Positions 1 through 10,362 of a stretch of 64,000 nucleotides of DNA are shown here, one piece after another; position 1 is the stretch's first letter, and each line of letters starts with the position of its first letter. The DNA is from Pseudoips prasinana (lineage: Eukaryota > Arthropoda > Insecta > Lepidoptera > Nolidae). Where the stretch lies: positions 4,391,001 through 4,455,000 of the forward strand of contig OX621249.1 in the NCBI GenBank assembly GCA_951640165.1, read 5' to 3'. The position numbers were made by a program, and so were the translations under genes. The notes below the pieces were generated by a model. That model did not search any database and was not told where the DNA came from. It was given only the letters and a program-made list of their open reading frames with translations.

Positions 1-231
1 TAATCCACCACCATGAGATTTGGCATATGTTTGCTTAAAGACAGCGCTGCGGTCGCGGCGTACAATAGTATATCTATGGTCAAAATATTCAGAAGACAAA
101 AACGATTCATCTAACCAAGATTCTGTCAAGCATATTATGTCATAGTCTGAGTTTAAAACGGAAGTAAAAATTTCATGTGATTTGGTTCTCATTCCTCTTA
201 CATTCTGATAAAAAATTGATAAATTAGCCAT
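1..231 (-). CDS. LINE ORF2, endonuclease N-terminus (cut by window edge)
   Basis: The minus strand is open from an ATG at 231 to the window edge, 77 codons with no stop. The start reads MANLSIFYQNVRGMRTK, the opening of an APE-type endonuclease; the N of QNVRG and the E of CLTESWL are the expected active-site positions, and SHGGGL follows where the family has a GG turn. This enzyme nicks target DNA to prime reverse transcription. It lies 85 bp downstream of ORF1 on the same strand, the usual two-ORF LINE order. RT and the 3' end lie outside the window. I judge this a CR1-like element because of the ORF1 type; the endonuclease identity is firm, the clade less so. Confidence 0.85.
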   Translation of the reverse strand, partial: MANLSIFYQNVRGMRTKSHEIFTSVLNSDYDIICLTESWLDESFLSSEYFDHRYTIVRRDRSAVFKQTYAKSHGGGL

Positions 232-316
232 AAATTATACAAAAATTAGTTTAAAAGCGGCTTAATAAAGATGTTACACCTAATTTTGGTTTTACAATAT
301 CTAATATAAACTTAAT

Positions 317-1348
317 TTAGACAATTTTATTAAGGCTCGTTACATCTTTGATTAAAATACTTCCGGATTCTTCATTTTTACGTACGTAAATTTTGCCATA
401 TCGAATCCACACAAATTTATAGGATTTTGCCTTAGCCCTAATCCGAGCCGCTGCATGACGTGACTTATATACCGGAGACAGATGTTCGGACACGTAGACC
501 GGATGTTTTTCACCACCATAACCCAGAAGTGAGGTATTTAGTTTAGCATCCTTGTTTGTTTTGTTGTATTTGGTTACAGCAGAATACAGCTCGTCACGAC
601 ATCTAGGACTGCGTTGTTTGATTACAACAGCCCGTGGACGCGATTTATTGTTCGTTTGGCTAGCTACTCTGGTACACTTCATTATATCGAGATCATTAAG
701 TTTGCAAGACACGACATTTGCCAGCTGTAGCATGATGTTTGGTAATTTTTCATCTTTATTTTCTGGTAAGCCATTTATTTCTAAATTAGCGTCCCGCATA
801 CTCTGATCCAAATTGTTTACTTGGGTTTTTAACTCGGTTATAGTTATCTGCATAGTGGAATTTTCAGAGCGAAGTTCAATATTCTCTTTTCGTAGCTGTT
901 CATAATCACTTTTTAAATCATTAAGTTGAGAAATGTCAAAACTTCCCGATGATTTCAAGTCCTCCAGCTGACTTTTGATATCGTCTATCTCGGCTCGGAG
1001 TTCACGAGTCATTCGTTTAGTCTCCGTTCGCATTGTGTTTCGGATTTCTTCCCTAATGATAATCCGAATATCACTGCCTTTATTTTCGCCATCGGAGTAG
1101 TCGTCTTCGGAATCCGATTTATTATTATTGTTGGTCATAGTCAAGGGACTATTAATGCTTCTGCTACTCTGCGCTTTGGACTGAGAACAATTCGGACATT
1201 TCCATATTGCTAGTGCAACCTTACTTAATTTTTTAAATTTAGACGCATTAAGTTGTACACATGTGTAATGATAATCCTTCTCGCAACTCGAACACGTTAA
1301 CCTTTCCGCCTTTTTTACTGATCTTTTGCATGTGTCACAAGTAGACAT
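317..1348 (-). CDS. LINE ORF1: PHD-type zinc finger, coiled coil, FP-like C-terminal domain
   Basis: This is an unbroken 343-residue frame. Residues 4-54 carry a Cys4-His-Cys3 pattern (C4, C7, C19, C22, H27, C30, C51, C54), a PHD/RING-like zinc finger found in ORF1 proteins of CR1-like LINEs. A basic, Ser/Asn-rich linker follows, then a charged heptad-like coiled coil at about residues 95-190. The C-terminal part (about 190-340: INGLPE, then a basic stretch, then FVWIRYGKIYVRK) resembles the domain that insect retroelement ORF1s share with the baculovirus few-polyhedra protein family. The likely role is RNA binding and RNP assembly. The start is the first ATG and gives the whole zinc finger. 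With ORF2 opening just downstream it appears to be a young copy. Confidence 0.8.
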   Translation of the reverse strand: MSTCDTCKRSVKKAERLTCSSCEKDYHYTCVQLNASKFKKLSKVALAIWKCPNCSQSKAQSSRSINSPLTMTNNNNKSDSEDDYSDGENKGSDIRIIIREEIRNTMRTETKRMTRELRAEIDDIKSQLEDLKSSGSFDISQLNDLKSDYEQLRKENIELRSENSTMQITITELKTQVNNLDQSMRDANLEINGLPENKDEKLPNIMLQLANVVSCKLNDLDIMKCTRVASQTNNKSRPRAVVIKQRSPRCRDELYSAVTKYNKTNKDAKLNTSLLGYGGEKHPVYVSEHLSPVYKSRHAAARIRAKAKSYKFVWIRYGKIYVRKNEESGSILIKDVTSLNKIV

Positions 1349-1800
1349 TGTTTTTATTTTGTATTAGTATAGTCCAATCGGCGAGAAAAATAACAGCGAG
1401 AAGGTAATAGTGTACAAGGATTCTATATCCAAAATATCAATAGGTATAATTACTGACCGTACAAGTGGTAATCAGCTAGATACCGCATCCACTTTCGCCT
1501 TTGTTATTTGTACCGAGCACAGTTGGAAGCACAGATGTAATTATCGTTTCTTGTTTCCAGTAACCGGTTCGCAACGCGATCGCTCCACTCAATGCGACGC
1601 TAATGAGTTTACTATATTGTCGTAAATCAGGAATGCAGTTTTTAAAATTTAAATGCACTATATTTGCACGATTTCATCACTATTCACTATTGAATCTTTG
1701 CAAAGTCTTTTGTAAACTTAAAGTACTGCACTATGTTATAGTTTTTTCACAATATCAGTTAATATTAACCACTGTTTGGAATTAAATCGTTGGTGACAGA
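1349..1800 (-). other. Probable 5' UTR and upstream flank of the CR1-like LINE
   Basis: This stretch upstream of ORF1 on the minus strand is more GC-balanced than its surroundings and has no convincing coding frame. LINE 5' UTRs carry an internal promoter, but I see no motif that fixes it, and the element's 5' end cannot be placed. A decayed RT fragment of another family begins at about 1815. Confidence 0.4.
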
Positions 1801-1814
1801 AGTAAGTACGTGTA

Positions 1815-2450
1815 GTTGCGGCAACGGACACCGCGCATGTGCGCTATCTACATACACGCTTGGGATAGTGTTGGTGCTGCCACGAATACGTGCCTTTTTC
1901 GCATGATAGCTGCGAACCCGTCAATACGCGTCTCAGCGAACCTCCCTGACGCACTGCACCGCCACGGCAGCCCCAGCAGTACCCTAAGCGCGTTGTTATA
2001 ATGGACACGCAGGTCGCTGTAAGCCCTCTGACTATATCTGGTCCACAGGCTACACGTGTAGAATGACTGTCAGTATGCTTTAAATAGCGTTATGTTGACT
2101 GAGTTTGTACATCGTGCAAACCTGCGGGCCAGCATGTTACAGCGAACAGCCACCTACGTTCTCTGTCTATATCAACAACATCTTGTAACCAGTGGCCCTA
2201 GTACATAAACCTTTGCACCCTACACAGGGGAGTGCCATAAGGTGACACGTGTGGAACTGTTGGGTAGGTATTATTCCCTTTCGCTTTGAAGGTGTCAAAA
2301 GGACAGCATCATCAGAATAATTGATATTATTTATGCAAATCCCATCGACATGACACCCTATACCGGTGCTACTGAGCTCCACGATAAGTTGGTTCATATA
2401 GAGGTTGAAAAGTCGAGGCGAGCTTATACCCCTCTGTGTAACCCCACTAT
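1815..2450 (-). pseudogene. Decayed LINE reverse transcriptase, family H copy 1
   Basis: On the minus strand, 2445-2286 encodes an RT palm with motif B (GVTQRGISSPRLFNLYMN) and a catalytic box reading NYSDDAVLLTPS, where Y(A/S)DD is expected. The downstream thumb/C-terminal part is in pieces: NMLARRFARCTNSVN, an in-frame TGA, SFYTCSLWTRYSQRAYSDLR and YNNALRVLLGLP at 2140-1960. The stretch between palm and thumb is shorter than expected, so there is an internal deletion. The same C-terminus recurs near 30.2 kb and 52.2 kb. It is a dead retrotransposon fragment; the clade is not decided. Confidence 0.65.
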
Positions 2451-2499
2451 CCGTAGTATCTTTACTTAAAAATAAATATATAAGGATAACGAAACCGGT

Positions 2500-3017
2500 T
2501 TGTTTAAGCACTGCAAAATCATGAATATATCTGACAAAACTCAGTATTTGAATTTAATTGAAACTAATCAGTCACATTTATTAGTTAAAAATACTCGACC
2601 TGACTTTTTAAGACAAAATCTACCTAGAGATAAATTCGCCTTACCCAAAACAAATAACTTGTACGGCACGAGAGTTGCAGAATACGTAATACCGAAGTTT
2701 ACAAATAACATTCCCGAAGAACTGCAAAAATTATATACAGAGGGGGCGAAAGGTTTTAAATCTAAGTTAAAAGATCATTTTTTAAGGTAGTAACCTTAAA
2801 AAATGATATTCTATTAGAATTTAAGAACTAACAATAATATCTAACAGTAATTTCTAAACGCTAAGTAAGCACTAACAGTAATGTTAAATAAATGTAAATG
2901 TGTGAACGATTCGCCGCTACCCACATAAACCCTTAGAGGTTTCTGCGGTTCGGCCTGTGAAATGTAATGTGTAATAAAAAATATATTGAATAAATAAATA
3001 CAAAAAAAAAAAAAAAA
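2500..3017 (+). pseudogene. CR1-like LINE 3' end: ORF2 C-terminus plus 3' UTR
   Basis: About 90 residues end with NLYGTRVAEYVIPKFTNN and then FKSKLKDHFLR before a TAG at 2788. This is the pattern seen at the C-terminus of CR1-like ORF2 proteins (a folding-back 'IPxxxNxIPxxL' then 'FKxxLKxxFL'). The 3' UTR holds CCGCTACCCACATAAACCC and ends with AATAAATAAATAC and an A-run at about 3001-3016, a normal LINE tail. The copy is strongly 5' truncated and is opposite in strand to its neighbour. Confidence 0.6.
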
Positions 3018-3094
3018 TAACTAAAATTATTTTTTTTTAAAAGTTTAAGGGTTTTATGTTTTATGCGATTTTTACTTATTTACTTTACTTTATT

Positions 3095-3155
3095 ATTATA
3101 CTACGGAACCCTTCGTACGTGAGTCAACCTCGCAATTGTCCGTTTTTTTAAACAT
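3095..3155 (+). repeat. 3' end remnant of the ACGGAACCC repeat family
   Basis: It reads CTACGGAACCCTTCGTACGT, then a decayed hairpin around GAGTC and a TCCGTTTTTTT end, matching the right end of the copies at 4.5, 40.3 and 54.5 kb. Confidence 0.5.
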
Positions 3156-3366
3156 AACTATTGCAGTTTGCACCGGAGGCTTTTAATGATTCACCAGGTT
3201 ATCGGAAGATAATAATATTATCGACTTCGAACGTGACACCGTCCAGACACACAGATTGTCAATTCAGATTTTCCATAACTGAACTAAATTATGCGCATTA
3301 CATTTAATAATAATAATAAAATATTTTATTTTCAAATCACATGCGGAAAATTTATAGTAGTTTTAG

Positions 3367-3631
3367 TCTATACTAATATTATAAAGAGGTAACGCTTGTG
3401 AGTTTGTGACGTTGTAAGGGGTAATATCGGGACCTAATGAACCGATTTTCAAAATTATTTCACCAGTAGAAAGCTATTATATAGCGTTATTCTGGAGTCT
3501 CATAGACTATGAAAAAATCAAAATTAATTACGCATATTAACTTAAACTTGAATAATGTAATCCAAGTTGCGGGACAAACGGGCAGGGACAAAATATTTAT
3601 AACGCGGAACTAAGTCCGCGGGCACTGCTAG
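3367..3631 (+). mobile_element. Short non-autonomous Helitron, both ends visible
   Basis: The left end starts TCTATACTAATATTATAAAG and the right end is a CGCGGA/TCCGCG hairpin (3603-3620, 6-bp stem), seven bases and then CTAG followed by T. A 5' TC, a hairpin about 10 bases from the 3' end, and CTRR before T are the Helitron rules. At 265 bp it has no Rep/helicase gene. The base before the left end is G rather than the expected A. Confidence 0.7.
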
Positions 3632-3997
3632 TCCAGTTAATATATATTTTAGTTTCTTTCTTTTAGTCATTTACTCTTATAAAGTTCATAATTCGGCTAT
3701 TTTCGATTAAATGAGTATACAACGACAAAACTTGCTTATCACTCAATCATTGACTTAAAAACGTATTTTATGAAACTCGACCTTAAGTAGGTATTAGGTA
3801 TATTTAAAGCGGTACAAAGCCGCAAAATGGCTTTCATCTCATTTAATATTAGCACCAGTAAGGGTGTCTTTTTCTGATATGCATTTTTTTATAGATACCA
3901 GAGGCGACGGGCGACTCTTTTCACGATAAAGCCGAATACCCAAAAAGGACATGCAATGCGGGTTGTTTTTATAATTAAATGAGATATATATGTAACA

Positions 3998-4245
3998 TGG
4001 CGGTCACCGTAGCCTAGTTGGTAGTGCTCCTACCAACGAAGCTGGTGGTCCTGGGTTCGAATCCTGGTAAGTGCAAATATTGGTGTGATGAGCACGAATA
4101 TTTGTTTCTGAGTCATGGATGTTTTCTATGTACATAAGTATTTATCTATCTATATAAGTATGTATATCGTCGCCTGGTACCCATAGTACAAGCTTTGCTT
4201 AGTTTGGGGCTAGGATGATCTGTGTGAAAAAAGAAAAAAAAAATA
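3998..4245 (+). mobile_element. tRNA-derived SINE, family A
   Basis: The head has pol III boxes: box A TAGCCTAGTTGG (4010-4021) and box B GGTTCGAATCC (4054-4064). The conserved body runs through GTGATGAGCACGAATATTTG, TATCTATCTATATAAGTATG and GGGGCTAGGATGATCTGTGT, ending in an A-rich tail. About ten copies occur in this window. It resembles the tRNA-derived SINEs (Metulj-like) described from butterflies and moths; that name is tentative. Confidence 0.8.
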
Positions 4246-4500
4246 ACACGCTTAGGATAACCCACGTATTACTACCCCAAAGTATGGCCGTTTATCTGCT
4301 TGTCCGTCCTGTCCAGTCTCCTGTTCCCGTCAGTAGTTGTATGAGGCTTCAGCCAAAACGGTCAGCGTTGCCCAATTTTGAGCAGATAAAATCTAACTCT
4401 TACCACCGACACGATAAGAATTTGAAGGAGGCCACAGTACTTTAAAAGGCATCGTGCCATTGAGAGGTGACATCCTGGAGTTCATTTTTCTGTAGAAACA

Positions 4501-4763
4501 TAGTTTTTAGGGTTTACCCAAAGGATAAAACGGGACCCTATTACTAAGACTTTTCTGTCTGTCTGTCTGTCCGTCTGTCAGCAGGCTGTATCTCATGAAC
4601 CGTAATAGTTAGTCAGTCGAAATTTTCACAGATGATGTATTTCTGTTGCCGCTGTAACAAATATTTAAGGAGGCTCCTATACAACAAACGTGAATTTGGC
4701 TCGCTTTATAGATAATGGTACGGAACCCTTTGTGCGTGAGTCTGACTCGCACTTGGCCGGTTT
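4501..4763 (+). repeat. ACGGAACCC repeat family, near-complete copy
   Basis: It begins TTTTTAGGGTTTACCC, contains a CTGTCTGTCTGTCCGTCTGT run and CTGTATCTCATGAACCG, and ends TACGGAACCC, a hairpin (GCGTGAGTC/GACTCGC) and CACTTGGCCGGTTT. The AGGGT/ACCCT type ends are inverted relative to each other. It has no coding capacity. Confidence 0.65.
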
Positions 4764-5262
4764 ACGTATTAATTATCAAATAGAGATACATTCTTAAGTG
4801 CTTATTATTATAGTAATACTTAAGCCTCCTGGGCTTTTACGTGGTACTGTACATTCATTCTTATCAATGCGTAGGAACTTAGGTATATTTAGCTTAATTA
4901 CTAAATATATATTACTAAATTAAAACTTAATTACTAAAAACTGTCTGATTCCCTTTCAAACTAACAATTAAACTTAGAGTGGGAAATTAAAATTTGTTTT
5001 GGGTGAATTGACTCTTGGAATCGGTAACACATTTTAGCGGTAAAACAGTATATAGCTTGTAATCTTAAATTAGACCCACAATTCTTTAACGATGATTTAA
5101 AGTGCTCCTTATCAAGAACCAACGCGGTGAGTGGCACCACCAGTCACCACAGACCCATATGATGAAAAGAAACAAAATCCGATTTTCCACTCTTACAGCA
5201 GCTTGTCCGTAAGAGTACCAAACAGAAAGCTTTACTTAACCATCTAGGCGCGTGGTCTGGTG

Positions 5263-5264
<2 letters not shown>
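4764..5264. other. Unassigned AT-rich stretch
   Basis: I see no gene, known repeat boundary or RNA structure here. Confidence 0.5.

Positions 5265-5349
<85 letters not shown>
5265..5349. repeat. (TA)n microsatellite
   Basis: Uninterrupted alternating T and A over about 85 bases. Confidence 0.95.
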
Positions 5350-5351
<2 letters not shown>

Positions 5352-5526
5352 CGCGAAGGTCTTCTTGCGTCTTTACTAACTACCACCCTGCGGCGTCCAC
5401 TGAATGTAGTGAGATTTTTTATGTTTTCAATGCGTATGTAGGATATTTTAATCAGTATCATATCAGTAGTCGACGTCAAATTTCATTTAAACGTTAAATG
5501 GTGATATTCAAATTAAATATTTCTAG

Positions 5527-5900
5527 CTGAATTTGTGCGTCCGTTCACTCTTAAATCTTTCTTGCACACTGAATACCTGCGTATACCTACTAAACACTCC
5601 ATGGACATTCCCGCCTCCATCCGAATGTATGTTTAAATCAATTCCGTATAATGCTCTGCATATATCATAATGATTATAATAACCAAATTACATCCATCTA
5701 CTATTGAATTCAGATTGGTTCCGAATAACTGAATTAGTGCGACCGTTCACTCTTAAATCTTTCTTGCACACTGAATATCTCCGTATACGTTCAAAACACT
5801 GCATGCACATTCCCGCCTCCATCCAACCATATGTTTAAATCAATTCCGTATAATGTTCTGCATATATGATAATGATTATAATAACTAAATTACATCCATC
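5527..5900. repeat. Two-copy tandem duplication, period 202 bp
   Basis: 5527-5698 and 5729-5900 share GTTCACTCTTAAATCTTTCT, CATTCCCGCCTCCATCC and AATTCCGTATAATG in the same order with no length change. They differ by scattered substitutions, so the duplication is not brand new. No coding frame spans it. Confidence 0.85.
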
Positions 5901-6165
5901 CTGTGCCTCTAAGCTTACCTGTTTATACATACTTACCTGTCCAACTCTGAACTTACCTGTTCACAACAGCCTGTGCCTTTTGAGCTTACCACGACGAGTG
6001 AGGTAAGTTTGTATGTAGGTACAAACAGGTAAGCTCAGAGGCTCAGGCTGATGTGGACAGGTAAGTCCGGAGTTGGACAGGTAAGTATGTATCAACATGT
6101 AAGCTCAGAGGTACAGGCTGGTGTGAGCAGGTAAGTTCGGAGTTGGACAGGTAAGTATGTATTAA
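5900..6165. repeat. Direct and inverted repeats rich in CAGGTAAG
   Basis: Two plus-strand units of about 70 bp (near 6031-6098 and 6099-6163) each contain GGTAAGCTCAGAGG, AGGCTGRTGTG, CAGGTAAGT and GGAGTTGGACAGGTAAGTAT. The stretch 5905-5990 carries the same unit inverted (CTTACCTGTCCAACTC, CAGCCTGTGCC). Each unit has several matches to the metazoan 5' splice-site consensus. Confidence 0.8.
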
Positions 6166-6447
6166 AAAGTCGAAACGTCTCTTCAAGAAAAAAAAATATG
6201 AGGGTTGGAAGAAATTTTGTTTCTCCCTCTCTCCATCTTCCCCGTATTCCCTTATGTGGAAAAATTTTAAAAGATTTTGACGTGGCTGCGTTCCCTGTAA
6301 TCCATCAATAATTCCTCGGGAGACAGCTAATCCTTCCTTAACAAATTGGCCCCGTCTTATGTTCCTCTCCTTTGGGTATAAGGCCTCCCTCCTATGATCC
6401 TCTAGATAATCCTTTTTCTCTACCTGAGCTGGAGGCTGTATTACATA

Positions 6448-7711
6448 ATGTACAGGATTCAGCTCCAGGAGAACTTATGTTTCTCTCAGGGATGCGTCCC
6501 TAACAACTGGAAGACACAATTAATCATTCCAATTTTAAAACCTGGGAAATTACAAAATAACCCAGATCACTATCGTCCTATACCTCTTTCTCCTGTTATA
6601 TGTAAAATATTTGAGCACCTAATTAAAAACAGGTTGGAATGGTTCGTGGAAAATAGAGGTATTTTAGCGGAATCCCAGTTTGGTTTTCGTAAAGGATTTA
6701 GCACAATGCAACAGCCTCGCTAGCTTTGTGACCGATGCACGCATTGCCTGTAGTAAGAATAAATCTGTTCTTGCAGTTTTCTTGGACATTTCAGCTGCTT
6801 ATGACAGTGTTCTTCTTTCAATACTCAGGACTAAGTTAAGTCAGCTGAGTATCCCAGTAAGGATGATTCATTGTATCTGCAATCTGCTATCAGGTCGCCT
6901 GATCAGCCTACACATTCCTGGGGAAAGGTATGGTCCCAGGTCAGTGTGGCGTGGATTACCGCAAGGCTCTGTCTTGAGTCTTTTATTGTACAATATTTAT
7001 ACATGTGACTTACATAGGTCTCTCAACATCAATTGCCAAATTTTGCAATATGCTGATGATCTTTGTTTGTATGTTACTGATTCGTCCATTGAAGCTGCTA
7101 AAGAATCCATGCAGGTTTCTCTAGATTCTTTAAACAACTGGCATTTCTCCCATGGTCTCCATTTATCTCCCCAAAAATGCTCATCAGTTATATTTACCCG
7201 TAAAAGAGTGATCCCACATGTTCACCTAGAAATTGAGAGATCTCCTATCAGAGTTGAGGATAGAGTAAAGTTTCTGGGTGTTACTTTAGACTCTAAATTA
7301 TCTGGCGTTTCACATCTTAATTATATTACTAACAAATGTGAAAAGAATGTAAATATGTTACGTGCACTTGCATTTGTTTGGTGGGGTGCTCACCCTTTCA
7401 CTCTGAAACTTATCTACAATGCCACAATAAGAAGCTTACTGGATTATGGCACTTTCTTACTTGAGCCCTGCAGTAAAATCGCGTTGGCTAAATTAGAGTC
7501 CATTCAGTCTAAGTCACTCCGTATTGTTCTGGATTGCATGAAATCCACGCCCATCAATGCTTTGCGGGTGGAGAGTGGAGACGCTCCCCTTGTTATTCGT
7601 AGACAATATCTTGCTGAAAAATATGTTTTTAAGGCATATTTTCTCAAAAATCACAACATATTGTCAAAACTGTCTGAATTAGTTAGTTTATATGATCAGA
7701 GTGAGTATTGA
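6448..7711 (+). pseudogene. I-like LINE reverse transcriptase
   Basis: There are two overlapping frames. The first (6448-6723) has WKTQLIIPILKPGK, DHYRPIPLSPVICKIFEHL and ESQFGFRKGFST. A one-base frameshift near 6715 leads into a 330-residue frame with motif A FLDISAAYDSV, motif B GLPQGSVLS, the catalytic box QYADDLCLY, and the thumb segment VKFLGVTLDSKLS. All core RT residues are present. The frame ends at a TGA after YDQSEY, in the linker to RNase H. The frameshift and stop make it non-functional. Confidence 0.85.
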
Positions 7712-7899
7712 AAGCACAAAGCAAGCCCTCTAATTCTAAATACATTTAAAAAGATTAGTATGGTAGAGATGAATTCCTCTATTTACCAGTGCACTAAATT
7801 CCCATTGTATGACTTCCCATAAATTCCAATTTTATTCCAAATTTTATTCCTCACATTGGCATAGATAAACAAACTATTCATGCCAATGATGTTTTCTCT

Positions 7900-8809
7900 T
7901 CTATTGTTTATGATAAATGTAGAGACTATCATAATTTTTTTACAGATGCTTCAAAGTTATCTGATGATAGTAAAACAGGTATTAGTGTATATTATTTAAA
8001 TTCTCAAATTTTTTTACAGTTTTAGTGTCCCCCAGAGGCTTTTGTTTTTACTGGGGAGTGCATAGGTATCCTTGAGGCATGTGTATTTATCCTATCTCAT
8101 AATACTATATCCAAAGCTGTTATTTTCTCAGACTCCAAAAGTGCCTTGGCTGCTATTGTCAAAAATCCTTTTAAAGATTCCCTTCGCTCTCCTATTATAC
8201 TGGAAATAAAAAAAATGTCTTCATTCTTTCTCTATAAAGAATGTAGAGGTCATATTAGTATGGATCCCTGGGCATTCAGGTATAAGAGGTAATGAGTGTG
8301 CAGATGCATATGCTAAGGCTGCTATTACCAGCAATTTGGCTGATCCTAAATATTTTTCGGTGCAGGTGTATGATCTACTTCACCTTCCCAAAACTGATAT
8401 GCATAAGTCCTGGCAATGCTCTTGGATCGAATCAAGTAAGACCAAGGGCCATTGGTATGCCTCTATTCAAGCAGAAATACCCTCTAAACCATGGTTATAC
8501 AAATACAAAAAAGTTCCTAAAGTAACTTCAGTTTTTTGCAGAATCCGTCTTGGCCATTGTTGTACCCCTGTCTTCCTTCATAAAATTAGGATTCGTGACA
8601 ATTCCTTGTGTGAATGGGCATTAGATGATGGATCCCTACATCATATTTTGCTTAAATGTCACTTAAATAAACCTTTCTCATTTGCAAATATTTCTTCTTT
8701 AAACGTTCACCATACTCTAAATGTACGTCACCTTCTTTCATTATTTCCTAATCCCTTAATGATAAATGCTTTTATTAAATTTATATCGACTAACATGATA
8801 AAATTATGA
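7900..8809 (+). pseudogene. I-like LINE RNase H domain and C-terminus
   Basis: Reading across frameshifts, the RNase H signature is complete: FFTDAS (first Asp), TGECIGILEA (Glu), VIFSDSKSALAAI (second Asp) and WIPGHSGIRGNECADAYAKAA (third Asp with the conserved His). An in-frame TAG follows LNSQIFLQF and a frame change lies near 8245. The last frame (8336-8809) continues to a C-terminal segment with LCEWALDDGSLHHILLKC, the Cys/His motif typical after RNase H. The enzyme would remove RNA from the RNA-DNA hybrid. Confidence 0.8.
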
Positions 8810-8940
8810 TATTTATGATTATTGTCTTTGTTGATACGTAATTTATGTATTTCTATTCACTAACTCATATTTGTGTTTGTCTTTTGTTACAGGCTCTAAA
8901 CTAGTGCCACAAAAATAAAATATTAATTAGCCTTTGTAGT

Positions 8941-9966
8941 TTTCCATGAGCAGTCAACAAACACGTGACACTGGCAGAAATTGATGAAAACACCAGCAGA
9001 TTGCCATAACACAAAAAAAACTTCACTTAAACTTATGTTATTAGGTAGCTTGAAAGATACATTAGACAAGGAATTACTAACATCGAGTGGAATTCCTTGA
9101 TTTGGTACAAATTCATCTGCTTTATAAGGTTGAAGAAGTTACGGTTTGCCAATTTAAGAATCCTCCTTGCACTTCTTTTCATTCTGATTAATATATTATT
9201 ATAATCACTAACTATAATAATAGACCAAATAAATAACCACTACAATACAATAATTCACTTTGGTGACAAGCTTGCATCACGGCCGGCACATGTCTTTTTG
9301 TTAAAAACTTCGGCACACGAGCGCGCTGAAGCCCGCCGCCCCGCGCCCCGTTCCATGCGTCCCTCGTGAACCCCGAATAGGCCTCTCAGACACCGTACCT
9401 AAAGCCGGTTTAAGGATATTTAAGAGACGCAAGATAGTTGTCACGAAAACATGATAAAAACTTGACAAATTAAGTACGATATTCAATGGACACGATAAGA
9501 TCGGTGAACTGAACTCAAAGTATACGTGGTAAATTATACGCTGAACACTAGCGCCCTCCAAATTTCAGTCTGACGATGGCGGAACTATATTATACGCTAA
9601 AAGGCATTCTAGTGATGGAATTACGTCCATGCCAATTTTTCGCCCTTGGATTCTAATGATCATAAGGGACCCTTGGGCTAAAAATGGGGGTCGGTCAATC
9701 TTGCGTCCGTATACCGGACGCACAAAGTCAGTCGGACGCAGCATCATCGGTAAATAACGCCATGTAGGACGCAACATGTCCTTCAAGATCAAGCAAATCC
9801 TATTTAGTCTATTTTTTTTTTTAATCAAATAGGTTTTTATTCACGTAAATTTAAAAAAAGATTAAAAGAGATAAAAAAAATTGTAGTAATTTTAAGTAAA
9901 ATTATGATTAAAAATGCATTTTTAAGAAAAAGTATGAATAAAGGAATAATAATAAACATTTATTTC
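8941..9966. other. Unassigned; includes a short GC-rich patch
   Basis: 9305-9400 is markedly GC-rich (GAAGCCCGCCGCCCCGCGCC) inside AT-rich DNA. Minus-strand frames of 86 and 87 codons lie at 9301-9561 and 9565-9828 but show no domain I recognise. It could be a promoter-like island or part of an unknown element. Confidence 0.35.
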
Positions 9967-9969
9967 AGA

Positions 9970-10195
9970 CTAGCTGTGCCCCGCGGTTTTACCCGCGTTA
10001 AATTTTATAAATTATCATGGCTTCTCCCCCGTATGCGATAGCGTGATAATATATGTTGACCTGACCTCTTAGTAACATTCATGCAAAATTTGAAGTAAAT
10101 CCATGCAGTACTTTTTGAGTTTAACCCGGACATACATACAGATAAACAGACAAAAATTCTAAAAACTATATTTTTGGCTTTGATATCACTTGTAG
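9970..10195 (-). mobile_element. Helitron 3' half, minus strand
   Basis: Read on the minus strand it ends with CGCGGGTAAAACCGCG (hairpin), GGGCACAG and CTAG followed by T, the same 3' end as the copy at 39.4 kb. The 5' end is not clear. Confidence 0.6.
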
Positions 10196-10283
10196 ATCAC
10201 GCGCCAAGTATCCTTTTAAAAAAATATTCAATGTACAGTTTTGACTTTCCTAAGATTTTATTATAATATAATATGTAGGAACA

Positions 10284-10362
10284 ATGACACAGATCATCCT
10301 AGCCCCAAACTAAGCAAAGCTTGTACTATGGGTACCAGGCGACGATATACATACATATATAA
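10284..10362 (-). mobile_element. SINE family A, 3' body fragment
   Basis: It matches the ATCATCCTAGCCCCAAACTA to GGCGACGATATACATAC part of family A; the tRNA head is missing. Confidence 0.7.

Larger units (their letters stand above)
6237..8940 (+). mobile_element. I-like LINE remnant (RT + RNase H), 5' truncated
   Basis: The order RT, linker, RNase H, C-terminal Cys/His segment is that of I-superfamily LINEs. Upstream of the main RT frame, 6350-6465 still encodes FSLPELEAVLHNVQDSAPG, the RT N-terminus, interrupted by two stops and then by a short deletion. No endonuclease part is seen. The A-rich 3' end appears to fall near 8930 (ACAAAAATAAAATA). Confidence 0.7.

Noticed and set aside
552..806. 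84-codon plus-strand frame inside ORF1
   Set aside because: It is antisense to the PHD/FP ORF1 and shows no domain.
4002..4068. Functional tRNA gene at the SINE heads
   Set aside because: The sequence has boxes A and B but no complete cloverleaf, continues into the SINE body and recurs about ten times.
5144..5479. 111-codon frame with a long Ile-Tyr repeat
   Set aside because: It is a translation of the TA microsatellite.
6001..6163. Donor-like repeats as real exons of a host gene
   Set aside because: There are no coding frames or acceptor sites in matching positions; the units are repetitive DNA.
9301..9561. Host gene first exon at the GC-rich patch
   Set aside because: There is no convincing start, splice pattern or recognisable protein; left as unassigned.
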